Program-made: the position numbers and the translations under genes
In this document: positions 16,179 through 25,689 of the stretch, in pieces
How the letters are laid out: each line of letters begins with the position of its first letter
How positions within the stretch are numbered: the first letter of the stretch is position 1
Source of the DNA: Diplonema japonicum
Lineage: Eukaryota > Euglenozoa > Diplonemea > Diplonemida > Diplonemidae
DNA length: 64,000 nucleotides
Reading direction: 5' to 3'
Assembly: GCA_964019335.1 (NCBI GenBank)
Contig: OZ025669.1
Coordinates: 62,001 to 126,000 of the forward strand
Notes under the pieces: generated by a model
Told to the model about the DNA's origin: nothing
Databases searched by the model: none
The model's input: the letters and a program-made list of their open reading frames with translations, nothing else

Positions 16179-18437
16179 CTACGAGAACAACATCTCTCTA
16201 AGCTGCGGTGTGTCCACTGCGGAGCTGCCGTAGGGGAAGGGGGCATAAGGGACAAAGGGCGACGGCTCTGTTGGTTCGAGCATAAACTCATTCTCTGCAT
16301 TTGGCGGTGGTGGAGGCGGCTCGGTGTCACATTCGGTTGCCAGCCCTTGCTCCGTTCGCGCCTCGTGCTCCAAGATGGTTTCCTCTTGTCTTGAAATGGT
16401 GTCCCTGGCATTACGGAGGTGTTCTTCCAAGCTCGTGATCTTCTCTTGGAGGTGTACACCTAGCTCATAGAAGTCGAATAAATTATTCTGCTCTGCCTCA
16501 TAACCAAGACCTCTTAATAGCTCGCTGTGCAAAGCTGCCTTCGTGCTGTTCTCATCATCCTTCTCCTGCTGTGCCCCCCTTTCTCGCACGATGCCATCAA
16601 CAGTGGCGACAAAGGAGCGTGATGTAGTACATCTCTTCACAAGCTCCTCGGGGTCACTATTGCTATGCACCATCGTGCAAAGATGCCTCAGTACATCTAA
16701 GCGCTCTTTGCTTGCGTCAGATTGCAGCCTCTTGCTCGCCTTGATTGCGTCCTTCCGTACTTTGTAGTAGAAGGTCTGACAGTCAATGGGACCTAACGAC
16801 GTGAGGTGGATGACAAGTCCCATGGGCTCGCCTTTCGTGTTTCTGAAGGCATTCGTGGGATCAGGCTGAACAGACTCGACACGAAACATGTTGAAAGGGC
16901 CGAAGAGAAGCTCCTCTTCATCAGGGTACTGTGACAGCTTGCTGAGTACTTTGCCTGTTCGAGCACTAGTGATCATAAAGAAGATAGTTCCTGGGCACGC
17001 ACTGTTGGGCTTGTTTAACGAGTTAACTGCCGTTCCGCGCATGTAGTCAATGGATGCCTGCTTGTCAAATGAGGTGCTAGACAACGCAGGCCACCCCATT
17101 ACGTGCCCTTGCTTCAAATCGCGGTGTGCCTCGACGACCTGAGCAGGGAGGTGTCCTCCCCCCAGGCCCCTGTACACTTGCTGCTCCTCACCATGCTGAG
17201 CGCACACAGCGGCAACAGTGCAGATCCATTTGATCCACTTCTTGATTATGTCTTTGCTCCACGGACTCCGACTGCCGTTAGGGCCCTGGTCTCGAAGTGC
17301 GCTACACACAGGACCGAATATAGAGCCATTCCGCTTTCTGCTGTCCTCCCAGTTCCAATCTGAGTACTGAGATTCGTAATTGTCCCTCTCGTGCGAAGGG
17401 TCATCCAGCGACGGCACGTCGTCCCACATGACATCCCTGTCCACGTCAATGGGCTTCTGCGTGTACTGGCGCAACACCAACAACTCGCTGAGGATCCCTC
17501 CGTATGTGGCCACAACATCGTCCTTCTCAAGCAGTGCGTTCGAGATCACACTCAAGATACTCAACGTATCCATCGAACAGGGGAACCGCAGGTTCTCTTC
17601 CAACTCTGTCAGCACGTCACCAGGCTTCTCGTTATACCACAGTTCGATTTGCTGAGCGAACAGCACCATCTCCTCCTTTCTTGCTGACTCATAGTTATCT
17701 GTTTGCTCGTCAGCTTTTTCCACATTCCATCCCTTTGTCCCCCTCTTCACTCTTTCCTTGGCAACCCTGACAGAAGCTTCTTTAATCACCTTTTTATCAT
17801 CATTGACCTGCACTGGTCGAGTAAGCAGCATATTGTGCAAATGGATCACTTCTTCCCTGCTGTCAGCCCACAGCTCGACAAGGATGTGCCTGTACATCTG
17901 TTCGTCAGCCTCTACGTCCCGTAACTGGGTGGTGGTGGTGAAGGTTACCTTTAGTGGCTGTTTCACTTGCTTCTTTTTCACGGACTTTGGGGACCTTGTC
18001 TTCTCGGGGGGCAACGATGGTGGTGGGACGTAGGCATTCGTAGGAGGGGGTGCAAGTTTGCATTTCAAAAGAAAACACTTGCTACAATATGTGTTGCTGC
18101 ACTTCAAAGGTGAGCTTGAGCATGTGAAAACGGATGTGTTGAAGCCATGACCACAATGATCGCAATACCACTTGTTCCAGGGTGGCTTGATGTAGTACGC
18201 CAGCACCGCAGTGCACTCCCTGCAGTACGATTGGAAGTGGGTTGCGCACATTGCACCAAACGCTGACACCTGCCCCTCTTCGATAGCACTCCTTACAACC
18301 TGTTCCTCATTGCTCTGAACCGCCCTGTGCCGCGCAAGCTCTAGCTGCACGTCCTGACCACGTAAAAGCGTGATGGCCTCACCTGACCCTTCAACGCGTG
18401 TGCTGTTCGCTAGATAAGTTAGCTTCTGAGTGTTCAT
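16179..18437 (-). CDS. Protein with arginine-type ADP-ribosyltransferase domain and N-terminal Cys-rich region
   Basis: The protein has 752 residues. Residues ~64-125 contain many Cys and His in CxxC pairs (YCREC, WYCDHCGHGF, YCSKC), suggesting a zinc-binding module. Residues ~400-560 resemble the eukaryotic NAD:arginine mono-ADP-ribosyltransferase fold with the R-S-ExE triad: YRGL near residue 420, WPALSSTSF near 450 and DEEELLFGPFNMFRV near 503. This family transfers ADP-ribose from NAD to arginine side chains. The C-terminal part has a short coiled coil and a Pro-rich tail. There is no signal peptide, so it probably acts inside the cell. The assignment rests on motifs; the fold is inferred. 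Confidence 0.72.
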   Translation of the reverse strand: MNTQKLTYLANSTRVEGSGEAITLLRGQDVQLELARHRAVQSNEEQVVRSAIEEGQVSAFGAMCATHFQSYCRECTAVLAYYIKPPWNKWYCDHCGHGFNTSVFTCSSSPLKCSNTYCSKCFLLKCKLAPPPTNAYVPPPSLPPEKTRSPKSVKKKQVKQPLKVTFTTTTQLRDVEADEQMYRHILVELWADSREEVIHLHNMLLTRPVQVNDDKKVIKEASVRVAKERVKRGTKGWNVEKADEQTDNYESARKEEMVLFAQQIELWYNEKPGDVLTELEENLRFPCSMDTLSILSVISNALLEKDDVVATYGGILSELLVLRQYTQKPIDVDRDVMWDDVPSLDDPSHERDNYESQYSDWNWEDSRKRNGSIFGPVCSALRDQGPNGSRSPWSKDIIKKWIKWICTVAAVCAQHGEEQQVYRGLGGGHLPAQVVEAHRDLKQGHVMGWPALSSTSFDKQASIDYMRGTAVNSLNKPNSACPGTIFFMITSARTGKVLSKLSQYPDEEELLFGPFNMFRVESVQPDPTNAFRNTKGEPMGLVIHLTSLGPIDCQTFYYKVRKDAIKASKRLQSDASKERLDVLRHLCTMVHSNSDPEELVKRCTTSRSFVATVDGIVRERGAQQEKDDENSTKAALHSELLRGLGYEAEQNNLFDFYELGVHLQEKITSLEEHLRNARDTISRQEETILEHEARTEQGLATECDTEPPPPPPNAENEFMLEPTEPSPFVPYAPFPYGSSAVDTPQLREMLFS

Positions 18438-18493
18438 TTTCTTAGGGTCATCTGCAGTAACGCTTTACTAGGACGATGAAATGAATAAACTAT

Positions 18494-19073
18494 ATATGAG
18501 TTAAAGGAAGTCTTTGTGAGACGCCCCCTTGTTCTCATGCTCTACCTGCACCTATCCCCCTTCAGCAGCGGTTTCTCCTTCTTCGGTGGTCGTGCCGGCC
18601 TCCTCCCCAGCTTGGCTACTTTTTCCCTTCTTTCCTTTGCCCATTGCTTCCCCAGCTCCTCCAGGTCGTACTTGGTCTTCGTTGATGCAAAGATTGCTCT
18701 TCTACTCCACCCGATCACCGCCTTCGTCCCTCCGATTGATCGCAGCGTATGTACTCTCTTGCATGGTTCAGCAGGGAAGGCCCTCCTTCCTTTCACCTTC
18801 TTCTGCAGTCTCCCTAGTTCCCATGTGTTCCACACCTTCTTCATAACCGTGTGCAGTCTCCTGGCCTTCTGTCGCACCTCTGCCAACTCCCCTAGCTTCC
18901 CTCCAAGGGATTTCTGGGTCACGTTTTCGAAATCCAGCGCCAGCTCCACCGTCGACACTGCCGTGCTTCTGTTCCCTCCATACCAGCGCAGCTGCTTGAG
19001 CCATTTCAGCACCGGTTTCGTGTACTCCTTCAGGGTGTTGCCGGTCTGCAGCCTCGCGAACTCCTCCTCTTGA
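18494..19073 (-). mobile_element. 5'-truncated LINE-like (non-LTR) retrotransposon remnant
   Basis: An open frame (about 19073..18542, no credible ATG) encodes a basic tail with Leu-Lys-Trp-Leu-Lys-Gln-Leu-Arg-Trp and TVELALDFE, reminiscent of the C-terminus of LINE polyproteins. It stops at 18542 and is followed by a short 3' tail able to form a GTCT...AGAC hairpin. The segment is bounded by a 10-bp direct repeat, aataaactat, at 18484..18493 and 19074..19083, as expected for a target-site duplication. Insertion lies 17 nt beyond the stop codon of the nucleoside hydrolase gene, so that gene is intact. The LINE class is inferred from the duplication, the truncation and the repeated tail; no reverse transcriptase core is present. 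Confidence 0.65.
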
Positions 19074-19090
19074 AATAAACTATGTTTGCC

Positions 19091-20077
19091 CTAAAACTCT
19101 GCGACATTCGTCATAAATGTCTGCCTGCACGTCTCGTTCTTGAAGGACCTCACCACGTAAACAGTCGCGCACTCCGGCGAAGGGGTGTCACAACGTTTCG
19201 TCCACCCCATGGTTGGTGGGGCTGTTGTAATCTCAAGGAGGGTAGGCTCAGGGGCACTGTACAACTCGGGCCAGATGTAGTATCCAGCAGCTACACAGTC
19301 CCACAACTTGTAGTAAGTATCGTTGCGCACAGTGTTGTAGGCAGAGAGCATGAGCTCGTGGAGTGTCCGCACAGTGGTGTTTGGGGGAGACGAGTTCACT
19401 GCATTTTCCAAAGCATTGAAAAAGTACTGGTTCAGGGGTGTTTGATTGGCAATGTCCAGGGGGAACAGCATGATAGGAAAATCATTAGCAAAGGATAGGA
19501 GCTCGGCCCCCGCAAATGGGTCTGTAAAAACATTCCATTCTGCCTTCGTGTTGTTCCATGGGAACTGCAGGGGGTCAAGGTTGCCAGGGACATCAATAGC
19601 ACCCCCCATCCAGAACACGGTGCGCACTGACCTAGCTAGGGATGCGTTCTTCTTAAGGATGTTGGTGAGAGGTGTGGGTGCTGTGGTGAGGACGATCGTA
19701 ACATTAGTGTTGTGGGTGAGGTAGGCCTCGAGCCAGTCATCGCCATTGTTGTAAGGCCACGAAATATTGCTAGAAATGGGAGCAAGCTGCGGGAGGTTAA
19801 GGAAAGTGAGCGTGTCCTTCCGATACGCATAAGGGAAGGGGTTGTACATCCTTGCCCTGCTGAGGGACAGCCCGATGTTGTGCGAGAGGAGCGTGTGCAT
19901 TTTGTCGGCAGCTTCCATGCTTGCAGGCAGACAACTGTCTGCGTTCACAATAACCTCTCCATCAAACTCTTGGAACTTCGATAACAGCACACTACACGAG
20001 TAGTCATCGATACCAGCGTCTTGTATCAGCACCACGCTACTGAGACACCCACACAGGGTGACCATAAGAAGTGACAT
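19091..20077 (-). CDS. Secreted inosine-uridine-type nucleoside hydrolase
   Basis: From the ATG at 20077 the protein has 328 residues and opens with a hydrophobic signal-like stretch (SLLMVTLCGCLSSVVLI). The nucleoside hydrolase calcium-site motif appears as DAGIDD directly after it; most relatives have DxDPGxDD, so the first Asp is missing. Other family blocks are TAPTPLTNI, WMGGAIDVPGN, an EWNVFTDPFAGAELL block (canonical EFN...DPEAA) and a late WDCVAA. Several Asn-x-Thr/Ser sites agree with secretion. The family cleaves purine or pyrimidine ribonucleosides to base plus ribose, so salvage of extracellular nucleosides is the likely role. Earlier in-frame codons to 20107 begin with GTG, so the ATG is preferred. 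Confidence 0.85.
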   Translation of the reverse strand: MSLLMVTLCGCLSSVVLIQDAGIDDYSCSVLLSKFQEFDGEVIVNADSCLPASMEAADKMHTLLSHNIGLSLSRARMYNPFPYAYRKDTLTFLNLPQLAPISSNISWPYNNGDDWLEAYLTHNTNVTIVLTTAPTPLTNILKKNASLARSVRTVFWMGGAIDVPGNLDPLQFPWNNTKAEWNVFTDPFAGAELLSFANDFPIMLFPLDIANQTPLNQYFFNALENAVNSSPPNTTVRTLHELMLSAYNTVRNDTYYKLWDCVAAGYYIWPELYSAPEPTLLEITTAPPTMGWTKRCDTPSPECATVYVVRSFKNETCRQTFMTNVAEF

Positions 20078-20110
20078 ATTAAATCTCTCCTGTTTGACTA
20101 AGAGCACATG

Positions 20111-21901
20111 CTAATCATAAATATTTAACCCTTTGCCCTGTGTGTGATGCCGTAAAGCTGTCTCAGCACACTTGAAGGCCCCCAATTCCGCGGGGGGCTC
20201 CCTTCGCATGAAACGTAGAATTTCTCCCCGCACCGCCCGAGCGACGTGACCCGTGAATGCACCTAAGTGCCGTGTGGATATGTGCCATATGCATACCAAT
20301 TCCTTGGGTAGGAACTTCAACAGGGATAGTAGGAGGAACATGTCCCGCCCCGTGGCCTCTCCATCGGGGATGTCGCTCAAAGCTTCTTGGAGGTCTTCTT
20401 TCGTGTTGTAGCTGACGCCAGCTAAGGTGACAGGCACAGGTGATGGCTTTGGGTACTCGTACCGCACTATCTTCTCTGCAGAGAACGCATTGTTTATGGC
20501 GGACTCAAGGCACCACTGCGTGACACTCCCGTCGGGATGCTGACTGTTCACTACACTGTTGCTGTCTATGGCATGCACGTCATCAGCTGACGGGGACAAC
20601 ATGTGCCCGTGAGGGTGGTAGTACACTAAGTCGTGCACACCCTCCGAAGCCCTCTCTCCTAGGTTCTGCATAACTCCAAGCAGCTTAGTAGGTGTCGCAT
20701 AAGGCTTCCCACAAACGTATACACCCGAGTTCTGCCTCGCAGTCGGCGTCACCTTGCGGAATGTAAACGATATACGCCGACACCTTTTGACGAGAGCGCC
20801 CTTATAGCAGTCGTAGTTAGCAGCGCTGATGCCATGCTGCCACACGTACCTGCTGTCCTTGGTCATCACGTAGCACGACCTGCGGGGGATTGGCACCTTG
20901 CAGTGCTGAATGCCTTCAGCGTCTTTGTTAATAAAGTCGATGATGACGTCTGCTCCCACTGACACCACCGTGATCGTATCATCAAAGAGGAGGGGTCTGT
21001 CAATGTGCATCCCTATGCCTTGCCCTGGGATGTACTCATTCACAATCACTTGGTCAGGCAGTCGGTGCGCATTAACTTCCTCGGGCAGATATTTTTCCAT
21101 CTTGTCTGTCATGAAGTTCAAGAAGCTCGGCTGTTCCTTCTCTGACACAACTAGCTTTGTCCCAGTGACGTAGTCGAAGTGGTACCCGTACTGTGCTACT
21201 CTGCGTTTCATCACTTCTTCGTCCCATGCGGGTGAGTCGGGCGCGTATTCCTTCAGCAAACCTGCCTCTTCTTCTTCGGTAATGAAGTCTTCGATGAGGA
21301 CGAGCCCATCGGGCAGAGACGGCGCATCATTAGTGATGCCGCTGAGCTGTTTTCGTGCGTTGTGGTGCACGTCAGTGACATGCACCTCGCGGTCTGCAAG
21401 GGTGGTGATGCCCTGTATGTCTTCGACGGGAATGGTGTCGGGGAAGGCGGCTAAGCAGGTGTCAGAACGCAGCGAAAGCGTGATAGGGGCCATGCCACGG
21501 TGCGATAGGTCGTTGACAATGGCATAAGCACCGATGCCCCCAAGGTTGTGGAAGATAGCTTTTGTAGTCTGCTGCAGCGAGGACGCAGCAAAGTGAGGCG
21601 AGCTGACAGAAGCTACCGTGGAGTCTTCCCGCCGTGCCTTCTTGAACACTAACTTTGCAGCCTTTGTTGCATTCCAGGCCGCTTTCTTCCCGCTGACTTG
21701 CACCACAAAAAACTTTCCCCCTTCACAATAATGCCGCTCCACACCCTTGCCCTTCTTTTCTTCGACCTTAGGGTGCCTTTGCAGCAACCCGTTTAAAAAC
21801 GTCTCGTCCTTTCCTTCAATTACTTCCATTTGACTTACGTCATTGAGCCTTGTCAGTAGACTATCCAAAGAGGCAAACACCTCTTCGCCTACCTCCTGCA
21901 T
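20111..21901 (-). CDS. AlkB-type Fe(II)/2-oxoglutarate dioxygenase, ALKBH8-like domain
   Basis: The 596-residue protein has an AlkB domain at about residues 190-395. Visible blocks are LVLIEDFITEEEEAGLL, VNEYIPGQGIGMHIDR with the iron-binding His-x-Asp, WQHGIS with the second iron His, and RRISFTFRKV with the arginines that hold 2-oxoglutarate. This order and spacing match ALKBH8/ALKBH4-type enzymes, whose members oxidise tRNA wobble uridines or proteins. No methyltransferase domain is seen. The N-terminal ~180 residues and the C-terminal ~200 residues are not recognised. Substrate is therefore open; a tRNA or other RNA substrate is the likeliest guess. Confidence 0.85.
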   Translation of the reverse strand: MQEVGEEVFASLDSLLTRLNDVSQMEVIEGKDETFLNGLLQRHPKVEEKKGKGVERHYCEGGKFFVVQVSGKKAAWNATKAAKLVFKKARREDSTVASVSSPHFAASSLQQTTKAIFHNLGGIGAYAIVNDLSHRGMAPITLSLRSDTCLAAFPDTIPVEDIQGITTLADREVHVTDVHHNARKQLSGITNDAPSLPDGLVLIEDFITEEEEAGLLKEYAPDSPAWDEEVMKRRVAQYGYHFDYVTGTKLVVSEKEQPSFLNFMTDKMEKYLPEEVNAHRLPDQVIVNEYIPGQGIGMHIDRPLLFDDTITVVSVGADVIIDFINKDAEGIQHCKVPIPRRSCYVMTKDSRYVWQHGISAANYDCYKGALVKRCRRISFTFRKVTPTARQNSGVYVCGKPYATPTKLLGVMQNLGERASEGVHDLVYYHPHGHMLSPSADDVHAIDSNSVVNSQHPDGSVTQWCLESAINNAFSAEKIVRYEYPKPSPVPVTLAGVSYNTKEDLQEALSDIPDGEATGRDMFLLLSLLKFLPKELVCIWHISTRHLGAFTGHVARAVRGEILRFMRREPPAELGAFKCAETALRHHTQGKGLNIYD

Positions 21902-22098
21902 CCTACCTGTAGTTGTTACTGTGGAACATTCAAAAACTACTAAATAGTAAAGGGCAGTGGGTATCTATACACATTTCTTTATTTTTTCTTCTCTTTTCAA
22001 AAAAAACAAAAAAAAAACAAGGCTAAAATGGCAAAGTTAATAATAATCGAGTCGAGTGTACAATGGTTTATGGGAAAGGGACTCTTTTAACAAAGGGG

Positions 22099-22179
22099 GA
22101 GGACAACAACATGGAACTATACAATATGGTGGCAGGTACACGGTAGAGGACAACAACATAGAACTATACAATATGGTGG
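22099..22179. repeat. 34-bp imperfect direct repeat in spacer
   Basis: The copies 22099..22132 and 22146..22179 differ at one base (catgga versus cataga) and start 47 nt apart. They lie in the 288-nt spacer, just downstream of the stop codon of the long disordered protein's upstream neighbour and close to the stop codon at 22190 of the next gene. They may reflect replication slippage, or sit in a 3' UTR. Confidence 0.9.
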
Positions 22180-22189
22180 GAAAAGTGCG

Positions 22190-25100
22190 CTAGAAATTGA
22201 AGAGGTCGGCAGCGGAGGGCAGTACATATTGAGGAAGGTTCGCAGGTGCGACGTAGTCACGGAGCTCGGCTTGGGGGTCTACGCAGCGTCTTCGAGGGGG
22301 TGAGACTGACCTCTCCTTGAAGGGGCCCTTCCCAGCGAGGGAAGGCACAGGGCACGGGGACGCGCTGCGCATATTCGACACAGAGCGTGACCTGTCCCCG
22401 CTCCTCTCGGGGATAGTGGCGTGTCCATGGATGCTCGCGATCACGCTCCTCCACTCTGTGGCCAGATATGTGAGCGTGGACTGTGGGTACATCTCCGACA
22501 TCACAGCGAGAAGCGCCGTGGGATTCAATGCGTGCAGGCGTTCTGCCACTTGCAGCGCGTTCGACTGCCCTTGGATGCTGAGCAGCTCCCTCAACTTCCT
22601 CTTCATCATCATCTCCTCGATATTTGCCTTCGGGTGGTTCTTCGGTAAGTCAACGGTAGGGAGTTGCACCGACGTTGCAATGACCTTGCTTGGGGTGTGA
22701 GGGGGCGTCCTTATCCTTACGGGGCTGACTCGCTTGCCCTTTGCATCAGGCGAAGCAACGTTGTGTGGCGACCTGATATTTGGCCCGTGGTACAGGCTGG
22801 CAGACACTGTTTGGCCGGCAGGCTTGGAGTCGGAAAGCATCTGGTTGTACAGAGCAAGATCAAGCTCAGGCTGCATTTGATGCTGCTGTCGCTGCTGAAC
22901 TTGCTGTTGAATCGATTGAGGTTGCATTTGCTGCTCCTGCTGTGGCTGCTGATAGAGCACTTGAGTTGGCTGCTGTGATGCAAGCTGGTGCTGTTGCTGC
23001 TGTTGGAATTCTTGCATCTGGTTAAGCTGCTGCTGCATTTGCTGCAACTGCTGAAATTGGTGCAACTGTGCGTCCAGAGAAGGTGATGCCACCTGTGGCA
23101 GGGGCTGCTGCGGCAAGGGCTGCTGCGTCAGGGGCTGCTGCGATACAGGCTGCGAAGGCCTGTTCACTGTGGGAGTAGGTGGCACAGTGGTGTCAGCCAG
23201 AGAGTACATATCCTCACCATCACCCTCTGCGTCTTCGATGGCCTGCTTGATGTGTGACGGGATGCCACGCAGGTCATAAGCTGGTGGCGACGTGGGTAAG
23301 GGCTGCGGCATCGGACTGCTCGATTGTATTTGTAGGGCCTGCGGCTGAGGGCTAACAGATCTCGCCTTGCTGTGCATCTTTTCAAAGAGCTGGCTGGAAT
23401 GCGGAACAGGCGTGACAGCAGGAAGCGACGAGTACGGCAGCTGGCTCGCAGGTACGGGTACGCACGACCTCACTGGCGCGCTTTGCGAAACAGACCTGTG
23501 CATGGAGTGCTGAGGAGACTGCACACCCAGACCCATAGCCATTATGTTAATCGGCTCAGGGACATCATGCGCACTGGGAGAGACGGATGGCTGATTGGCG
23601 CCCATGTACAGAGAGGACTGATTCGGAGACGCTGGGCCCACTGAAACTGCAGCATCGTATTCAGCATTTGTAAGTAGCCCTGCATCGCGCAGTTTTGCAA
23701 GCTTTGAGAACGACGCCCGCTTCTCAGATAACCGTTCTGAAAACCGAATAGAGCTCCTCATGTTGTCAAGAGGCTTGTCAGGCTCGCCAAGTCCTTGAAT
23801 CGGCACCTGTAGTGGCTCATCTTGCTTTGAAACGAATGCCTCAGGCACATTTCCACCTGTTTGAAACGAAGGGAGCGACGTGGCTGTAGTGAGGAGCGAC
23901 TGCCTGTTCTCTGGGTGGTTGATCGAAGGAGGCTGTCTGATTGGTTCGTCACCTTTACTGGGGGTCATCAACGCTGCCAAAGCTGCCTCTATGTCGGGGC
24001 TGAGAGGTGACGCTGCAGGTGGCGCTTGAGCAGCAGGGATGGAGACTCGGGCAACCATTCCAGGACTTACCTCTTGCTGTACCAGTGGCTGGTATCGGGG
24101 GGGGGAAGCGATATTTTCTGACGGAATCTGTACAGGCGCAGGAGAGGCCGGCGGTTGCACAGGAGGCTGCTTGGGTGTGACTGCAAATGAAGTCGCAGCC
24201 TTTTCTCTTTGTTGAACAGGGTTAACCACGGGCAGGGTAATAATGTGGTCAGTCGGGCGGGTGAACGTGTTGTTGATCTGTGGTAGTGTTTTCTGTTTCC
24301 CAGATCGCGTTCGTACGTTTGCACTTTCCGGTGTCCACCCACCAGGCCCAACAGAAGGAAGCGAGTCCATAGACATGTTGCCGGGCTGTGTCACATCAGG
24401 GCGTGTGTCGTCTAGTTCGGAGCTTCGTGAACGGTCAGCAATCACTTCAGACATCTCAGGAGGGAGGTAACTTGCCAGCTGTACGCTCCTCCTGGACCCC
24501 CTCCTAGGTTTGTCTTCGCGTCGCGGGCGGTATGAAACCACCTCAGGCTTGTCGTCTTCCTTCTGCGGTGAGGGCACAGCAGTGGGTGCTGCAGTGGCAC
24601 CGGAGGTCGTGGACACGGGCTGGCTGACATCACGCTTATCTGCTGCGGTCTCGATGACAACCTGCTTGGCCGATTTGTATTCCTCGGGGGTGAGTAGCCC
24701 GGACTCCACAAGCTGCGCCAACCCCTGGAGCTTAGAAACAATATCAGTGTTCCCATCTAGCAGTGGAACAGGACTGGACGGTGCAGGGGCAGGAGAGGCC
24801 TTTGCTAGCCTTGAGTTGACAGAAGGGTCCACGGGCTGAGGAGAGGAGGGTGGTACGGGTGATGTTCGAAGAACGGGCCTCCTCTGGTCGTATGCACTGA
24901 GGGGCACGCGTGGTTGGGGCTCTGGTCGACTGGACAAAAACCGCTTTTTGCACACAGTGTATGCATTCCAGAAGTTGCGCAGCTTGTTCCACAGCTTCGT
25001 AGGGTCTTGGACATCACGTGGCAAAGACCCAACACCCACTCGCTCCGAGTCCTCACCAGGCGAGTGCGTCAGCCCGTCGCCAATGCTTCGCCTCTCGTCA

Positions 25101-25624
25101 GGCGAGGGTTCCGCCTCCCTAGGTGTGGCCGTTCTCTCACTAACGATTTCGTCCTCCTCACTCCCTAAACTTACACGATCTTCCTGGATACTTTCGGGCG
25201 CAGCAGAGACTGCAGCACTATCTAAGGAAAGGCCAGCCAGCGAAACTTCATCATTGTCGCAAGCAATTGCTGTATTCTTCATGCTTCGAGGTGCGGGTGC
25301 CGCATCAGCCTCTTCCCTGGCCTCGTCCCCGCCGTCGTCCCTGTCATCCTTGTCTGTACCCTCGTCATCCTTGTCGGCATCGACATTTTCATCGTCGATC
25401 TTGATGGCAATTACGTCGGAAGCTTCATCTTCAGTCAGGGGATCCTCCATCACCATGTCCTCGCCCTTACCTTCGTCGTCAGAGGCTTCGTCAACAGGGC
25501 CCTCCTTCCCGTTGTCACTCTGCTCGCTGACAAGCAAGTCGTCTAAGGCGATCTCATCGCCGTCCACCACGATCGCCGAGTTAGGGATATTCAGCCTCGA
25601 GGCATCCACGTCATCACTAGACAT
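22190..25624 (-). CDS. Large disordered Gln/Pro/Ser-rich protein with two SHOCT-like segments
   Basis: The 1144-residue protein matches no family that I recognise as a whole. The N-terminal 200 residues are strongly acidic. Two short segments, LQGLAQLVESGLLTPEEY (about residue 285) and KLAKLRDAGLLTNAEYD (about 645), resemble SHOCT motifs, small helical modules often found at protein ends. Between them and after them the chain is Pro/Ser/Gln-rich with a poly-Gln-like region near residues 850-940. The C-terminal ~150 residues are more ordered and may be helical. No signal peptide or membrane segment is present. A scaffolding or condensate-forming role is possible but is inference from composition only. 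Confidence 0.75.
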   Translation of the reverse strand: MSSDDVDASRLNIPNSAIVVDGDEIALDDLLVSEQSDNGKEGPVDEASDDEGKGEDMVMEDPLTEDEASDVIAIKIDDENVDADKDDEGTDKDDRDDGGDEAREEADAAPAPRSMKNTAIACDNDEVSLAGLSLDSAAVSAAPESIQEDRVSLGSEEDEIVSERTATPREAEPSPDERRSIGDGLTHSPGEDSERVGVGSLPRDVQDPTKLWNKLRNFWNAYTVCKKRFLSSRPEPQPRVPLSAYDQRRPVLRTSPVPPSSPQPVDPSVNSRLAKASPAPAPSSPVPLLDGNTDIVSKLQGLAQLVESGLLTPEEYKSAKQVVIETAADKRDVSQPVSTTSGATAAPTAVPSPQKEDDKPEVVSYRPRREDKPRRGSRRSVQLASYLPPEMSEVIADRSRSSELDDTRPDVTQPGNMSMDSLPSVGPGGWTPESANVRTRSGKQKTLPQINNTFTRPTDHIITLPVVNPVQQREKAATSFAVTPKQPPVQPPASPAPVQIPSENIASPPRYQPLVQQEVSPGMVARVSIPAAQAPPAASPLSPDIEAALAALMTPSKGDEPIRQPPSINHPENRQSLLTTATSLPSFQTGGNVPEAFVSKQDEPLQVPIQGLGEPDKPLDNMRSSIRFSERLSEKRASFSKLAKLRDAGLLTNAEYDAAVSVGPASPNQSSLYMGANQPSVSPSAHDVPEPINIMAMGLGVQSPQHSMHRSVSQSAPVRSCVPVPASQLPYSSLPAVTPVPHSSQLFEKMHSKARSVSPQPQALQIQSSSPMPQPLPTSPPAYDLRGIPSHIKQAIEDAEGDGEDMYSLADTTVPPTPTVNRPSQPVSQQPLTQQPLPQQPLPQVASPSLDAQLHQFQQLQQMQQQLNQMQEFQQQQQHQLASQQPTQVLYQQPQQEQQMQPQSIQQQVQQRQQHQMQPELDLALYNQMLSDSKPAGQTVSASLYHGPNIRSPHNVASPDAKGKRVSPVRIRTPPHTPSKVIATSVQLPTVDLPKNHPKANIEEMMMKRKLRELLSIQGQSNALQVAERLHALNPTALLAVMSEMYPQSTLTYLATEWRSVIASIHGHATIPERSGDRSRSVSNMRSASPCPVPSLAGKGPFKERSVSPPRRRCVDPQAELRDYVAPANLPQYVLPSAADLFNF

Positions 25625-25689
25625 GCTTATGTTGTTAACTGTATGAAATAAGAGTTACGTTGAAATGTAAAAAAGAACAGTAAATGACA

